A stretch of 64,000 nucleotides of DNA from contig JAGTTD010000007.1 of NCBI GenBank assembly GCA_018398585.1, forward strand, positions 14,500,320 to 14,564,319, given 5' to 3'. A program made the position numbers and the translations under genes. Every line of letters starts with the position of its first letter. The stretch's first letter is position 1. The notes under the pieces were generated by a model. The model made no database searches. It was not told the origin of the DNA and saw nothing but the letters and a program-made list of their open reading frames with translations. This document shows, piece by piece, positions 10,856-21,487 of this stretch. The DNA comes from Simmondsia chinensis. Lineage: Eukaryota > Streptophyta > Magnoliopsida > Caryophyllales > Simmondsiaceae.

Positions 10856-12170
10856 ACACCCCCAGACTTAACCTTTGCTAGTCCTCGAGCAAACCATAGG
10901 ATAGACACAACGACTCAAGTGACTAACTACCACAACCTTCACCGAGTTTTCTGAGATTCATACATACATTACAATTCAAGACAAGATTTAGTCATCAAGA
11001 GCATTCTCCAATTCCATGAATTCAGATGATTAAACTCCAAAACTCGTGATAGAATTTCATTGATTGTGTATCAACTAATAGAAACTACACAAGCAATTTA
11101 AGCATACAAGTGAACGTGAATGGGCTCTCATGCTATAGAATCTCCTCAAATTATCGCATCCAACAAAATATATCAAGGTTTTGTATGCCTCACACCATTG
11201 AATTACCCAAACACATGCCCATACATAGGGAATTCTAAGTGGCCTATGAGTGACCACTTTACCACATTTTGACCATGATGTCAAAAGAATAACAACTTTA
11301 TCATGAATACACATCAATTTTTACTTTCTTTTTTTTTTTTTTTCTTTTCCCTTTTGCTTTTCTTTGGAGGAAACTTTTGTCTTTCTTTCTTTTCATTTTT
11401 TTTCTTTTTTTTTTCTTTTGTTTCCTCTTCCTTTTTTGTCCAATTTTTAGACTTTTACATAACAAGTACCTCAACATTACAATCGAGATTGATCAACAAG
11501 TACTTTACATAATATCAAGAGACAAGGATTAGGTAAGCCAATAAGGAAAGCTTGAAAAACTCAAGACATATAGGATTGTTTACTCATATGTTTCATATTT
11601 CCCAAAACACGAAGGTCCTGTACATAGTGAATATGTGAGCGGCATGAGTAGAACCCATTAATATCAACAATGTTCGACAATACTCACTAACAAGTATGGA
11701 GTAGAATCATTTAATCTCATGGAATCGAGAGAAGGAAATAGACAATTAATCCCATAATCGTCACAACACACACATCACTCAAGGAAAAACTTGGCTAAAA
11801 GGTTATAATGTACGCTCAAAATGCAAAAAAAAATGTTAAAAATTTGACCAAAAATGAGCGCATGCAAATGAGTCTCACCCCCACACCTAAATCATGCATT
11901 GTTCTCAATGCCACAACATAAAGCAGTAAAGCACAAGAAAGAGGTGAGATGAAGCAATACAACCTAACAACGTAATGATCATGAATGGGCATGAACGAAC
12001 ATGTCTGACTCCTCCAACAAGAGACAAGGACTTGAACAGAGAGAAAACAAGCCTCCAAGCAACTAATTAGCTCAAAAACTAAACTGAAAACAAGAAATAA
12101 CAAACCTAGGCTGCCTCCTGGTAGCGCTGAGTTTAACGCCTTAAGTTGGGCGCAATGCGTCTAGCGAAGA
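10856..12170 (-). other. Non-coding 3' internal region of the Athila/Tat-like element
   Basis: The polypurine tract is at 10856-10870 (minus strand). On the minus strand near 12100-12165 lies GGCGTTAAACTCAGCGC followed by GGAGGCAGCC, a post-pol sequence type I associate with Athila/Tat elements. A long pyrimidine tract (about 11324-11435, purine-rich on the coding strand) lies between. No integrase or envelope-like ORF is recognisable. Confidence 0.55.
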
Positions 12171-12474
12171 TCAAGTAATGACATCAGCCAAAGAAGCCAC
12201 TTCAACTATCTCACCTAAGGCAGCATCTATAGCAAAATCAGAAGTGTCAAGCATGATTTCAAGAGGGAGAGAGTGGTCGGGTGGATGCCTAATGGGGGCG
12301 GCAACCAGCATAAACCGTAGCCTTTGAAAAGCTTCTAGCCAAGACTCATTGAACTCAGCATATATGTCCTTAGATAGCAAACTAGTCAATGGTCTGGCTA
12401 ACTTCCCACGGTCCTTAAGGAAACTTCAATCAAAACTCACTTGACCTAGAAAGGCTCTAACTTGCTTCACATTT
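12171..12474 (-). pseudogene. Gypsy RT/RNase H boundary fragment (Athila/Tat-like)
   Basis: Minus strand: VKQVRAFLGQ, then after a stop LARPLTSLLSKDIYAEFN, then APIRHPPDHSLPLEIMLDTS and DFAIDAALGE. These match the end of RT (V..FLGH..FYRRFI, ARPLT.LL.KD) and the start of RNase H (SLPFE.MCDASDYA.GA.LGQ) of Ty3/gypsy polyproteins. The first RNase H aspartate is present in the LDTSD context. The chromovirus at 12475 cuts the 5' side; the frame resumes at 18068. Downstream RNase H and integrase are absent. Confidence 0.8.
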
Positions 12475-12836
12475 TGTTAAGCTTCAATTAATTGAATTGA
12501 AGTTAACTAGTGAAGAGAGAGTGTAGGTGAGAAGAGAATTGAAGTTAGATGAGAATTAGAGAAAAGATGAGAAGAGAGAGAATAATATCTCAAGAAACAA
12601 GTAAAATTTTTATTGAATGATCTCAAGAATACAATGATATGTCCTTTTATATGAGAAATGAAATATAAGGACCCAAAATATCTAAGTTCAAGCATTTTGC
12701 TGCCAAAACCACTAACCAGCTCTAACCGACTTTGGCGCCAAGGGATCAAAGCTAAATTTCAAACATTACATCCAAAAAATCCAAAGCAAAACTTTAGCAA
12801 AGAGCCACAAAGCACAAAACAAGAGAAATCACAACA
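12475..12836 (-). repeat. 3' LTR of chromovirus N
   Basis: 362 bp. Minus-strand reading starts TGTTGTGATTTC and ends GCTTAACA. Contains the TATA motif CTCATATAAAAGGA (plus coordinates 12642-12655). Pairs with 17708-18067. Confidence 0.9.
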
Positions 12837-12850
12837 ATCCCCTCCACCTA
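12837..12850 (-). promoter_or_regulatory. Polypurine tract of chromovirus N
   Basis: Minus strand AGGTGGAGGGGAT directly before the 3' LTR: the plus-strand primer site for reverse transcription. Just upstream is an out-of-frame relic of the chromovirus tail motif LEDKKFL. Confidence 0.75.
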
Positions 12851-12865
12851 AGAAACTTCTTATCC

Positions 12866-13297
12866 TCAAGAAGAGAAATTTGGAAATTGACTCTTCAAGA
12901 ACGGTAGCTCTTCCCATGTAAAATATTTGTCTAAATTCTTCCATTGCACCAACACTTCCTTAACACTCCTGCTTCCTGCTTGAACTTCTCTGGTTCCACG
13001 AACTGCTGATGGCTGCAGCACCAAGGCACCATTAGACCCAACTTTAGGAGGTGATTTTGCACTGGTACATCCCTTCTTCACCTGTCTTTTAAGCAAGGAA
13101 ACATGGAAGACGGGGTGAATGTAAGCATTAGGAGGTAGCTCAAGCCTATAAGCCACTTTGCCAATCTCCTCAAAGATCATGTAGGGACCATAGAATCGAA
13201 CACTTAGCTTGACATTGGTGCGAACAGCCATGGTAGACTGTCTATAGGGTTGTAATTTGAGGTATACCATATCACCTAATTCATAATCCTTGTCCAC
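12866..13297 (-). pseudogene. Integrase C-terminus plus chromodomain-like block (chromovirus N)
   Basis: DKDYELGDMVYLKLQPYRQ, then RFYGPYMIFEEIGKVAYRLE and PVFHVSLLKR are the conserved GPY/F end of Ty3 integrase. The last ~33 codons (about 12869-12967) read VKEVLVQWKNLD ... TWEELPFLKSQFP, matching the truncated chromodomain of plant chromoviruses (VLVKW.G ... ATWED...QFP), thought to guide integration to chromatin. A frame break separates this block from the integrase core upstream. Confidence 0.8.
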
Positions 13298-13432
13298 ACG
13301 CTCTTTAAGATTGCTTGAGCTTGCTTCAAATTATCCTTGAGCACTTGTTGTAAATGCTTTCTTTACCGCATCAGATCAGCAACTTCCAACACTTGTGATG
13401 CCATACTTTTCAAAGAGAAGGGAGTAGGAGGA

Positions 13433-14442
13433 TCATAGCCGTATAAAGCCTTGAAAGGGGTGCTGCCAAGAGAAACATGAGCTGATATTGTACCAATACT
13501 CAGCTAGAGATAACCACTTGCTCCATTCTTTTGGATTAGTGAAGACCATGCTCCTAAGACATTGTTCAATGCATTGATTAACTCTCTCAGTTTGCCCATC
13601 AGTTTGAGGATGGTAGGATGAACTAAGAGCCAATGTCGTTCCCACAAGTTTGAACAATTCTCTCAAAAAATGACGCGTGAAAACCTATCACAATAAAAAA
13701 TAATGGATTGTGGCAATCCATGTAGCTTATATATGTTATCCAAGAAGCATCTTGCTAATTTCTCAGCTGTGACTGACCTAATCAAAGTAAGGAAATGACT
13801 AAACCTTGTAAATCGATCAACAACAACCCAAATTACTTCTTTCCCTTCAGATTTAGGCAAGCCTTCAATGAAATCCTTGCTTATATTCATCCAAGCCCCT
13901 TTAGGGACAGGAAGTGGCTGTAAAAGACCTTCGTACCTATAATCACCAATCTTTGTTTGTTGACACACTTCACAAGAGCTCACAAACTCATTAACTGCCT
14001 TCTTAAGCCCAGGCCATCTGAAATAAGCTTTGATTCTTCTATAAGTTCCTTCCACACCAAAATGTCCTCCCCAAGCTGAATCATGAGAGGCTTCTATGAT
14101 CTGATCCCTCAAATCAATTGAAAATCCAATGTACAACTTGTCTTTCAATCGGATTATCCCTTTGCTAACTGATATATTAGCATCTGGTGTACTCTTACAG
14201 TTCTTGTTTATCCTGTAAGTAGTAATGCATTCTTGAGCTAACGCATCATCTTCATAGGATTTGTAGACCTCCTTTAACCAAGAAGGGATAACAACAGACA
14301 TAGCTCCAGCATAAGCTTGCTCACCATCTTCTAATCTTCTTAACAAAGCATCAACGGTAAGATTTTCCTTTACTCTTCTATACTCAATTGCATAATCCAG
14401 ACCCAACATTTTCATCAGCCCTTTCTTTTGAATCCTTGTCAT
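13433..14442 (-). pseudogene. Integrase core of chromovirus N
   Basis: 14442-13663 holds the zinc-binding region (GGHFGVEGTYRRIK, then CEVCQQTK), then the catalytic core: ISKDFIEGLPKS with the first Asp and VVVDRFTRFSHF. The second Asp lies in YCDRFSRVIF, a damaged version of SDRD..F. After a frame break, 13666-13433 continues SYHPQTDGQTERVNQCIEQC with the catalytic Glu, then EYWYN. The DDE triad is visible but split over two frames, so no active integrase is made. A short linker (KSMASQVLEVADL and similar) at 13300-13432 joins it to the C-terminal block. Confidence 0.85.
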
Positions 14443-14451
14443 AATCTTCTG

Positions 14452-14739
14452 TTATAGCAAATGCTTCGAACTCTGATGATCAGTTTTGATTGCAAATCTA
14501 TGACCATCCAAATAATGTCTCCATTTGTCAACAGCTAACAAGATTGCCAAGTACTCTTTCTCATAGGTGGACATTACTTGATGCTTGGGGCTGAGAACTT
14601 GACTTAGGAAAGCAATAGGCCTTCCATTCTGAGATAACACTGCTCCAATACCAGTTCCACTAGCATCGATTTCAAGAACAAGGTCTTCAGCAAAGTTAGG
14701 CATAGCTAGAATAGGGGCTTCACACATAGCAACTTTCAA
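14452..14739 (-). pseudogene. RNase H of chromovirus N
   Basis: LEIDASGTGIGAVLSQNGRP, SQVLSPKHQVMSTYEKEYLA and KTDHQSSKHLL are the conserved RNase H blocks of Ty3 polyproteins (D in DASG, E in YEKE, D in TDH). A stop separates it from the RT ORF upstream (14755) and another from the integrase. Confidence 0.85.
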
Positions 14740-14754
14740 GGATTCAAAGGCTGC

Positions 14755-15783
14755 TTAAGCACTATCACTCCACATAAAGGCATCTTTTTTGAGCAGATCT
14801 ATCATAGGTCTAGCTATGGAGCCAAAGTTAGCTATGAACTTCCTGTAATAGCCAGTAAGACCTAAAAATCCAAGCAGTTGCTTCAAAGTAACGGGAACTG
14901 GCCACTCCTTCATAACTTGTATCTTTGAAGGATCTATAGAAACTCCTTCAGAAGATATCACATGTCCCAAATACCCAAGTTGCTGCTGCATGAAAGCACA
15001 CTTGGACAGCTTTGCATAAAGTTGATGTAGGCGCATAACAAGGAAAACTTTCCTCAAGTGCTGTAGATGATCCACATAAGAAGCACTGTAAATAAGAATG
15101 TCATCAAAGAAAACCAATACAAATCTCATCAGAAAAGGCTTGAAGATGTCATTCATTGCTGCTTGAAATGTAGCTGGTGCGTTGGTTAAGCCAAAAGGCA
15201 TAACCACAATCTCATAGTGGCCATGCTGAGTTTGAAAGGCTGTCTTGAAGATGTCTTGTTCTATAACTCTTATTTGATGATATCCTTGTCGCAGATCCAG
15301 CTTAAAGAAGAAACAAGCTCCATATTGCTCATCTAAGAGGTCACCAATAACAGGAATAGGGAACTTATCCTTGATTGTTAAAGAATTGAGTTGCCTATAG
15401 TCGATGCACATCCTTACAGATCCATCTTTCTTCTTCACCAAAATGACAAGTGAAGCAATGGGACTGTGACTAGGTTTGATGAAACAAGTCCTGAGCAACT
15501 CTTCAACCTGTCTCTCAATCTCTGATTTCTGCGCGTGAGGATACTTGTAAGGCCTCAGCTTGAAAGGTTCTGCACTAGTCTTCAATGGAATGGCATGATC
15601 AAGACACCTTTGTGGAGGGAGAGACTTAGGCGGTTCAAAGATGTCCTCAAACTCCTCAACTAAAGTTCTAACATCAAGCTGCTGTATCGAACTCAACTCT
15701 ATTGGAGCTATAGCAAATAACTGTCCAATCCACCTATACGCACTCTTCTTGAATCCACCTTGCAAGCTCTTACCCTTGATCAC
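14755..15783 (-). pseudogene. Reverse transcriptase of chromovirus N
   Basis: 342 codons without a stop. Visible: VRMCIDYRQLNSLTIKDKFP, FKLDLRQGYHQIRV, FQTQHGHYEIVVMPFGLTNA, the catalytic VLVFFDDILIYS, QLGYLGHVIS and KQLLGFLGLTGYYRKFI. The polymerase aspartates (FFDD) are intact and FFDD is a normal variant, so this is the best preserved domain. It would need in-frame linkage to gag, protease and integrase, which is broken on both sides. Confidence 0.9.
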
Positions 15784-15894
15784 TTGTAACTGAGCTTGAT
15801 CTTTAATTCCTCACAAAGAAACCTTGGATCCATGGACCTCAAATAAAACTGTGAGCTTGCCAAACTCAAATACCACTAGGCTAAATGATCTCAT

Positions 15895-16326
15895 CTAATC
15901 AACTCCCAGCACAATATCACATCCTCCTAAAGGAAGGATTCGGAAATCATAGGTGAATTGATGCTCTTGCTTAGGCCATTGGAAGTCTTGGCATTTGTTC
16001 TGTGTGAGAATAGAGTTACCATCTGCCACGGTCACTGCCAAAGGATGAGTTTTAATCACCATATGGCAAAACTTCTTAACCACCTTTGGATTGAAAAAAC
16101 TAAGAGTACTACCACTATCAATCAAAATAGTGATGTGTCTTCTTTGTGCTTTCCCTTTTATTCTTATTGTATTATGAGCTTCATTCCCTGTCAGAGCCTT
16201 CATGGAAATCTCAACTTCATCCTCAAGCAACTCATTCTGAGACTCTTGATCAGTACTTCCCTCATCTGGTTCAGATTCATCACTATCAGACTGTCTTGCA
16301 GCATCAATTCCACGAGCAGACATCAA
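15895..16326 (-). pseudogene. Aspartic protease of chromovirus N
   Basis: ITILIDSGSTLSFFNPKVVK carries the retropepsin active site DSG. The segment ends LPLGGCDIVLGVD, the conserved ILGxD-type region. N-terminal to it is an acidic linker (SDESEPDEGSTDQES). Followed by a frame break before RT. Confidence 0.85.
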
Positions 16327-16338
16327 GAACTTGGAGCT

Positions 16339-17630
16339 ACACTTATGTCCAGGCTGATAAGGCTAATTACACTTATAACAGAGTCTTTGTGGCCTTCTCT
16401 CAATAGCTCTGTTGGCCTACATCTCTTTAATGAGATTTTGTACCACTTCCCTTAAAACTTACCTTTGTCACTTGAAGAAATGACAGTGGCCTTAATCAAT
16501 TTAGCCTTCGCATAGGCCTTAGTTAAAGTCTTAGGTCCAATTGCCTTCACCATATTCTTAATCCGTGGCTTCAATCCACTAATAAAACTTGAAACATAAT
16601 AAGATTCTATAGCTTGAAGGTAAGTAGCTATCATACTTGCTCTTAAGTTCTCAAATCTTGTCATGTACACTCTTACAGTTGTGGTTTGAAAGATTTTATT
16701 GAAATTATCCACAACATCACTAGTGTCTTCATCACCATATCTTTCGCACAACTCCTCCACAAACTCAGCCCAAGAAAGATTAGGATTGCTTTTAAGAAGA
16801 CTGTAAAACCATATCTCATGATCCCCATGAAGATACACTGCTGCCAAATCTACCTTTTCTGACTCCTTGATGTTGTAGAAGTGGAAATATCTATCACATC
16901 TCCTCAAACATGACTAAGATTGTTTACCATGAAAAAAGATCAATTTTGGCTCTTGGCTGTCTGTAGTTATTGCTTCTACTATTAAAGGAAGATTCATTGC
17001 TGCCAGATCTTTGCTGCTGGTAGTGATCAGGTGGCCTATCCAAATGCACAATACTATTAGGGGATGTTCTTTTATAATTAGTAGTGTCCAGTTACCTCGC
17101 ATTTTGATTTACATTCCAGTCAAATGCTTGAGATTGTCCTTGTTCAACAGAGTGAACTTATGGTCTGACAAAAGCTTCTACTCCTTGTGACCTCACTTCC
17201 ACAGAATGTTGAGGATCTGGTGGTCTGACATTAGTTTGAATTATCGAAGGAGTATCGCTTGGTCTGTTCAAGATTGGAGCACCTACATTTGGAACTTGTG
17301 ATTGCCTCGCTTCAACTGAAGGTGCTAACTGACTTGCGGGTCTGAGAACTCCCAAAATAGATGATTCTCCTTGCCTATTTACTTGATTTTGCAAATCAGA
17401 TAACCTACTTTCAAAGCCTTGGAGTTTCTGCTCAATCATCTCTTCATACTTCTTCATATTCAGCTTGATCGTGCCTCAAACTATCAATATCTTGTTGTTG
17501 TAAAGTTTGAAATCAAGTAAACATTTCATCTAATTGTGACTTAAATTGATCATTTGTCATAAATTGAACCTCCTTTGATGCATTCGCACTAGCCACAACA
17601 GCTCCTGCAGCCGATCGGGTGGTTACTAGC
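16339..17630 (-). pseudogene. Gag of chromovirus N with CCHC zinc knuckle
   Basis: 17457-17158 encodes a coiled-coil-like N-terminal part (MKKYEEMIEQKLQGFESRLS, then LQNQVNRQGE). 16907-16452 encodes the capsid-like part: YFHFYNIKESEKVDLAAVYL, then WAEFVEELCERYGDE and FISGLKP. 16380-16339 encodes CYKCN ... PGHKC, a CCHC knuckle broken by one stop. Upstream, in other frames, an ATG at about 17622 probably began the protein. Three frame changes and stops make it non-functional. Confidence 0.8.
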
Positions 17631-17689
17631 CATGTTTGAATTGTTCTTCTTAGGTCTAGCCAGCTCAAATCAATCAATTTACAGCTAAA

Positions 17690-17707
17690 ACCAACTCTAA
17701 TACCAAA
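17690..17707 (-). promoter_or_regulatory. Primer-binding site of chromovirus N
   Basis: Minus strand TTTGGTATTAGAGTTGG directly follows the 5' LTR (17708-18067). It matches the initiator-Met site TGGTATCAGAGC with substitutions. Confidence 0.7.
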
Positions 17708-18067
17708 TGTTAAGCTTCAATTAGTTGAATTGAAGTTAACTAGTGAAGAGAGAGTGTAGGTGAGAAGAGAATTGAAGTTAGATGAGAATTAGAGAAAAGA
17801 TGAGAAGAGAGAGAATAATATCTCAAGAAACAAGTAAGATTTTTATTGAATGATCTCAAGAATACAATGATATTTCCTTTTATATGAGAAATGAGACATA
17901 AGGACCCAAAATATCTAACTTCAAGCATTTTGCAGCCAAAACCACCAACTGGCTAACCGACTTTGGCGCCAAGGGATCAAAGCTACATTTCAAACATTAC
18001 ATCCAAAAAAGCCAAAACACAACTTTAACAAAGAGCTACAAAGCACAAAACAAGAGAAATCACAACA
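17708..18067 (-). repeat. 5' LTR of chromovirus N
   Basis: 360 bp copy of 12475-12836 with the TATA motif at 17877-17888. Followed outward by the target duplication CATTT. Confidence 0.9.
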
Positions 18068-18125
18068 CATTTGAGAGAGGGGGCGAGTTAGCATTCAAAT
18101 CTATCTTAGCCTCAAAGGAATGTAT

Positions 18126-18290
18126 CCAGTGCCTCAAGGGCTCCCGCCTACGCAGGGTCTTGGGGGGCAGATGTACGCAGCCTTCCCCCTTCAGGGTATC
18201 AACCTAAAGAGAGGTTGTTTCCTAGTGCCCCTAACCTGAGGGTGAGGACTTCTCAGGAGGTCACCAATCCTGGTACTACTCTCGCTGAAT
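18126..18290 (-). mobile_element. SINE with 5S rRNA-derived head and RTE-LINE tail (copy 2)
   Basis: Minus strand starts GCGAGAGTAGTACCAGGATT, then GGTGACCTCCTGAGAAGTCC: 5S rRNA sequence spanning the C-box. It then passes at CCTCACCCTCAGG into the RTE tail (CAACCTCTCTTTAGG, ACCCTGAAGGGGGAAGGCTG, GGCGGGAGCCCTTGAGGCAC). Same 5S-to-tail junction as 521-707, so the two copies define a family. It sits precisely inside the RT gene of the Athila-like element, between the codons for LSKEGI and FEAKIDL. Its first ~70 nt of 5S and its terminal TTG repeat are absent, and no clean target duplication is visible. Confidence 0.8.
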
Positions 18291-18375
18291 ACCCTCCTTA
18301 GACAACCTACGACCTAGTACAATTCCTTCTTGAACTATAACATGATTCTTCTCCCAACCTAAACTTCTTTCATGT
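18291..18375 (-). pseudogene. RT fragment of the Athila/Tat-like element
   Basis: Minus strand LGWEKNHVIVQEGIVLGRRL followed by SKEGI matches the gypsy RT block LNWEKCHFMV.EGIVLGHKIS. It continues, after the SINE and chromovirus, into FEAKIDLNANSPP and the 12171-12474 fragment. The bulk of RT, including the catalytic YVDD, is deleted between about 18375 and the protease tail. Confidence 0.8.
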
Positions 18376-19170
18376 CCGAGTTCAACCTTCGTTGCATCTC
18401 TTGAGAAGGTTTTGCATTCTCGTCTAGGGGGTCACTAACTAGGATAGAGGGGAGTGTTTGGTCCACCAAATCTTCAACAACATCCACATAGAAAGACTCT
18501 GACTCCTCCTCACTAGTGGGCGGCAAAGCCTTAAAAATGTTTCACCTAATGATTATGTTTGCAAAACTAACATCCGTTACCCCAGATCTACAATTAATTA
18601 TGGCATTGGCCGTCACTAAGAAAGACCAACCTAGAATGACAGGGATATGGGTTTTCGAATGACTAGAAGGTTCCATATCAAGCACAAGAAAATCAGTGGA
18701 AAACATGGCTTTGTCTACCTTCACCAGTACATTAGTAGGCCCACCACAGGGGACTCTAGTTGATTTATCCGCTAATTGCAAGGTCACCATGGTGGGTTGA
18801 AACTCTCCCAGCTCTACCTTCGCATAAACCGAGCAAGGAATAATGTTGACACTCGCTCCTAAGTCCAGTAAAGCCTTATTGATCAGATAGTCTCCAAGTG
18901 AACAAGAGATGGTGGGGACACAAGGGACTTTGTACTCAATCGAAGTGTCACGCTTCATAATGGAGCTCACTTGCTCGGCTAAAAACACTTTCTTAGGTAG
19001 ATGTGCTCTAGATCGCCTCTTTTGGTTCCGTAAGTCTTTAATAAACTTTGCATAGGACGGGATCTGTTTGATCACATCAAGAGAGGGAATGTTTATCTTT
19101 ACTTGCCTAAAAATCTCCAAAATGTCTTCCCACTTGTTGTCCTTCCCATTTGGTGCAACTAAAGCCTATT
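18376..19170 (-). pseudogene. Aspartic protease region of the Athila/Tat-like element
   Basis: Minus-strand ORF (19120-18542): INIPSLDVIKQIPSYAKFIK, LGDYLINKALLDLGASVNII, VTLQLADKSTRVPCGG, VLVKVDKAMFSTDFLVLDME and IPVILGWSFLVTANAIINCR. This is the Athila/Tat protease with DLGAS in place of DSGA, which is normal for that group. The acidic linker to RT (PPTSEEESESFYVDVVED) follows a stop. The ORF is 5'-incomplete: about 20 codons beyond 19120 the sequence switches to Copia-B LTR. Confidence 0.85.
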
Positions 19171-20312
19171 TCGTCGGGCAATTGCATAAAGTGTGGCAAG
19201 AATGGATATTTTACTAGGAATCTACAATGAAAGATGTCCCCTTAGTTGTTTAACAAATACACGAAAAGATTCTAGAATCTTTTGCCAGAGTATTCCACAT
19301 GTTTGAAATTTGGATTTAATACAAGAATTCTTTCAATGTCATAAATTGTTTGAGAATAGTGAGTCGGGAATTAAGGTGATAGAGGTAAGAAAAACAATGA
19401 CAGTAATTGAGGTTGTTTTTGCTCACGGATATCTAATAGAGGGGTAACTTTCACAATAAAATTATTTGAAAATTTTTTGAGTGAATATATTTAATTCTAG
19501 AGTATAGTAAAACTTATTTATTGGAAATATATGTTATTAATTGGTTGTCAATTGTAATCATGAGATGATAATAAGATTCAACCCGTTTGGAGCTAGAGTT
19601 AGATTGTCTAGGAGGTCAATCCGCAAGCCTCAACTTAAGCACTGCTTCAAAATATTTAAACTAATTTCATGTGATCATTTATTTAATAATGAGATAAATA
19701 AATTTATATATATATATATATATATGGGGATGTTGTGTTATGGCGTGGTAGCCAAGGGTTGCCATGAAGGCTTTTTTTTTTTTTTTAAGGTTTTGGAACC
19801 TAGCTTTCTCTACAACGAAAAATCTAAAATTGTTCTAGAGTTTTTCTAAATTAACATTTAGCATAGTTTTTCTGAAAAATTATTTTTCCAAAAGATTAAA
19901 AGGAAAACTTTTGTTTCAAAATTTTTCCTAAATTAAATATTTTGTGAGCCCACATTTCGGTGCTAATAGAGGTCATTGTGGAGAAGATCTTGAGGTATCA
20001 AGAAGTTCCTTCTTCCAATTTCAAATCTTTGAATTCAGAGTTTGGATTTGCACTTGAGGTATGCCTAAATCAAGTATTTGATATTTAATTTGTTCTTTCC
20101 TTTATTTCATTTATTCTACATGCCATGTTTATATTTGTTTTATTGGATGTTTTGATTGTTATATTATGAGCTTATTAGAGTAAGATCTAGGTCTAATTAA
20201 ATAATTTAATTAGATCAGGGCATTAGATTTAAAATTAAGAATTTTAAACTAGTTTTCCGCTGCACCTACTCTAGTCATTTTAGGCAAAATTTTCTGAAAT
20301 ATGTTCCCAGCA
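19171..20312 (+). repeat. Truncated 5' LTR of Copia-B
   Basis: Matches 31060-32168 in order (GGCAATTGCATAAAGTGTGG, TACTAGGAATCTACAATGAA, GGATATCTAATAGAGGGGT, TTAAGTATTTGATATTTAAT-type end) and continues ~195 bp further to ...TTCCCAGCA before the primer site. Contains (TA)n at 19708-19724 and a T run at 19771-19786. The first ~500 bp of the LTR are missing at the junction with the Athila-like element. Confidence 0.75.
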
Positions 20313-20327
20313 ATTAGTATCAGAGCC
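20313..20327 (+). promoter_or_regulatory. Primer-binding site of Copia-B
   Basis: ATTAGTATCAGAGCC, one mismatch from ATTGGTATCAGAGCC, immediately after the LTR end. Confidence 0.75.
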
Positions 20328-21487
20328 AACTCTAAATATGTTCTTAATTGACATTAAAACAACGGGTTTTATAAAAGTGGAGTGTGTAGAATTATGAAAA
20401 GTATGAAATTAGGAATTTTATTAATGGAAAAAGACTACACTAAATATTGTTGTTAAAGGAGTTTAATAACATGATTGAATATTCGTTAAAGTTTTAAATT
20501 GCTTAAAATTTTAGATGATTCTTGATTCAATCAAGAAGTGTGTTTCTAAATCGGATCAAATGAGATTGGATATTCAAAGAGTTGAATCATTTAGATTATG
20601 AACCTAGGTATGAAATATTCAATTGTTAAATATTTTATGATAATCCAAAACAATGAAAAACCTGATTGTGTTATTAAAGAATTTAATAACAAGATTGTTG
20701 TTCATCAAATTTAAATTGCTTAGATTAGGATAAATTATAAATTAAATAGTGGGTGTACATTTCTAAATAATCTAATAAGATTAAATATTCAAGTAGTTGA
20801 ATGATTTAGACATATATAACATCACATAGAATATCTAATTGGATTAGATGTTCAATTTTTTCAATCTGATAAAATTAAGATCGGATTTTATTAATTAATA
20901 ATTTATTTAACTAATAAAACAAAAAAAAGGAATGTGCGCTGGGCATGCCGCACATATATTAATAAAAAAATATATTATTAAAAAAATATATATTTTATTT
21001 TATTTTTATGTTTTATTATTTAAATAATTAATTAATTAGGATAAGATTTTAATTAAGATTGTGTGATAATCTTTTCTAAAAGAGTTTAGAAAAATCTTTA
21101 GTTGCTCCAACCTTTCAGCCTTAAATGTTGTTATTCAAATTGTTTGATAACATAGTACTTATTAAATTTAGTTCATATATTTAATATTATTTAAAGGAGT
21201 TAAATATTTTGTACAATGTGAATAAAATAATAAGGCCATATAACTTGGTGAAATATTTGATTTTATCGAGTGAGAATTTATTCAAATAGATCTAATATGA
21301 TTACAAAATTCAAAAGTTGAAATATTCGAAAGGAAAATTCTCATAATGTTTCTAATGAGATTAGATTACATAGGTTGGATAATTAAAAGACCCTAATATG
21401 ATTAGGATTTTATTTAATTGTTAAATAAAAACTTAGAATGAGATTCTAACAGTGATTATGAAATAATCAAGTCTAAAAGAAAGATCC
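20328..21487 (+). other. AT-rich non-coding leader of Copia-B
   Basis: No reading frame. Contains recurrent words (TCTAATATGATT, ATTAGATT) and, just before LTR-C, one TTAGAATGAGATTCTAA palindrome followed by GATTATGAAATAATC, the same paired palindromes that are tandemly repeated in Copia-A (46658-47195). Confidence 0.6.

Larger units (their letters stand above)
12475..18067 (-). mobile_element. Complete Ty3/gypsy chromovirus (element N), TSD CATTT
   Basis: Bounded by two ~360-bp LTRs (12475-12836 and 17708-18067, TGTTAAGC ... CACAACA on the plus strand) and flanked by CATTT at 12470-12474 and 18068-18072. It reads on the minus strand: primer site, gag with zinc knuckle, protease, RT, RNase H, integrase and a C-terminal chromodomain-like block. 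The LTRs differ at roughly 15-20 positions by eye, so the insertion is fairly young. Stops and frameshifts interrupt every domain, but all domains are present. About 5.6 kb with short LTRs and a chromodomain suggests a Reina-type chromovirus; the sub-lineage is inference. Confidence 0.9.
9350..19170 (-). mobile_element. Athila/Tat-like Ty3/gypsy element, nested and internally deleted
   Basis: Minus-strand element. Its 3' LTR is 9350-10855 (TGATGCATCT ... AATACATCA), preceded by the polypurine tract AAGTCTGGGGGTG. Protease is at 18540-19120 and RT pieces flank both nested insertions. The RT reads continuously across the insertion points: LSKEGI, then FEAKIDLNANSPPLSNVKQV and RAFLG, then LARPLTSLLSKD. 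The RT core with YVDD, the integrase and the gag/5' LTR are missing. The right edge, about 19170, is an abrupt join to Copia-B LTR sequence, so the 5' half was lost by deletion or recombination. Nested inside are the chromovirus (12475-18067) and a SINE (18126-18290). Confidence 0.8.

Noticed and set aside
15958..16455. 165-aa plus-strand frame
   Set aside because: Antisense shadow of the chromovirus protease and gag.
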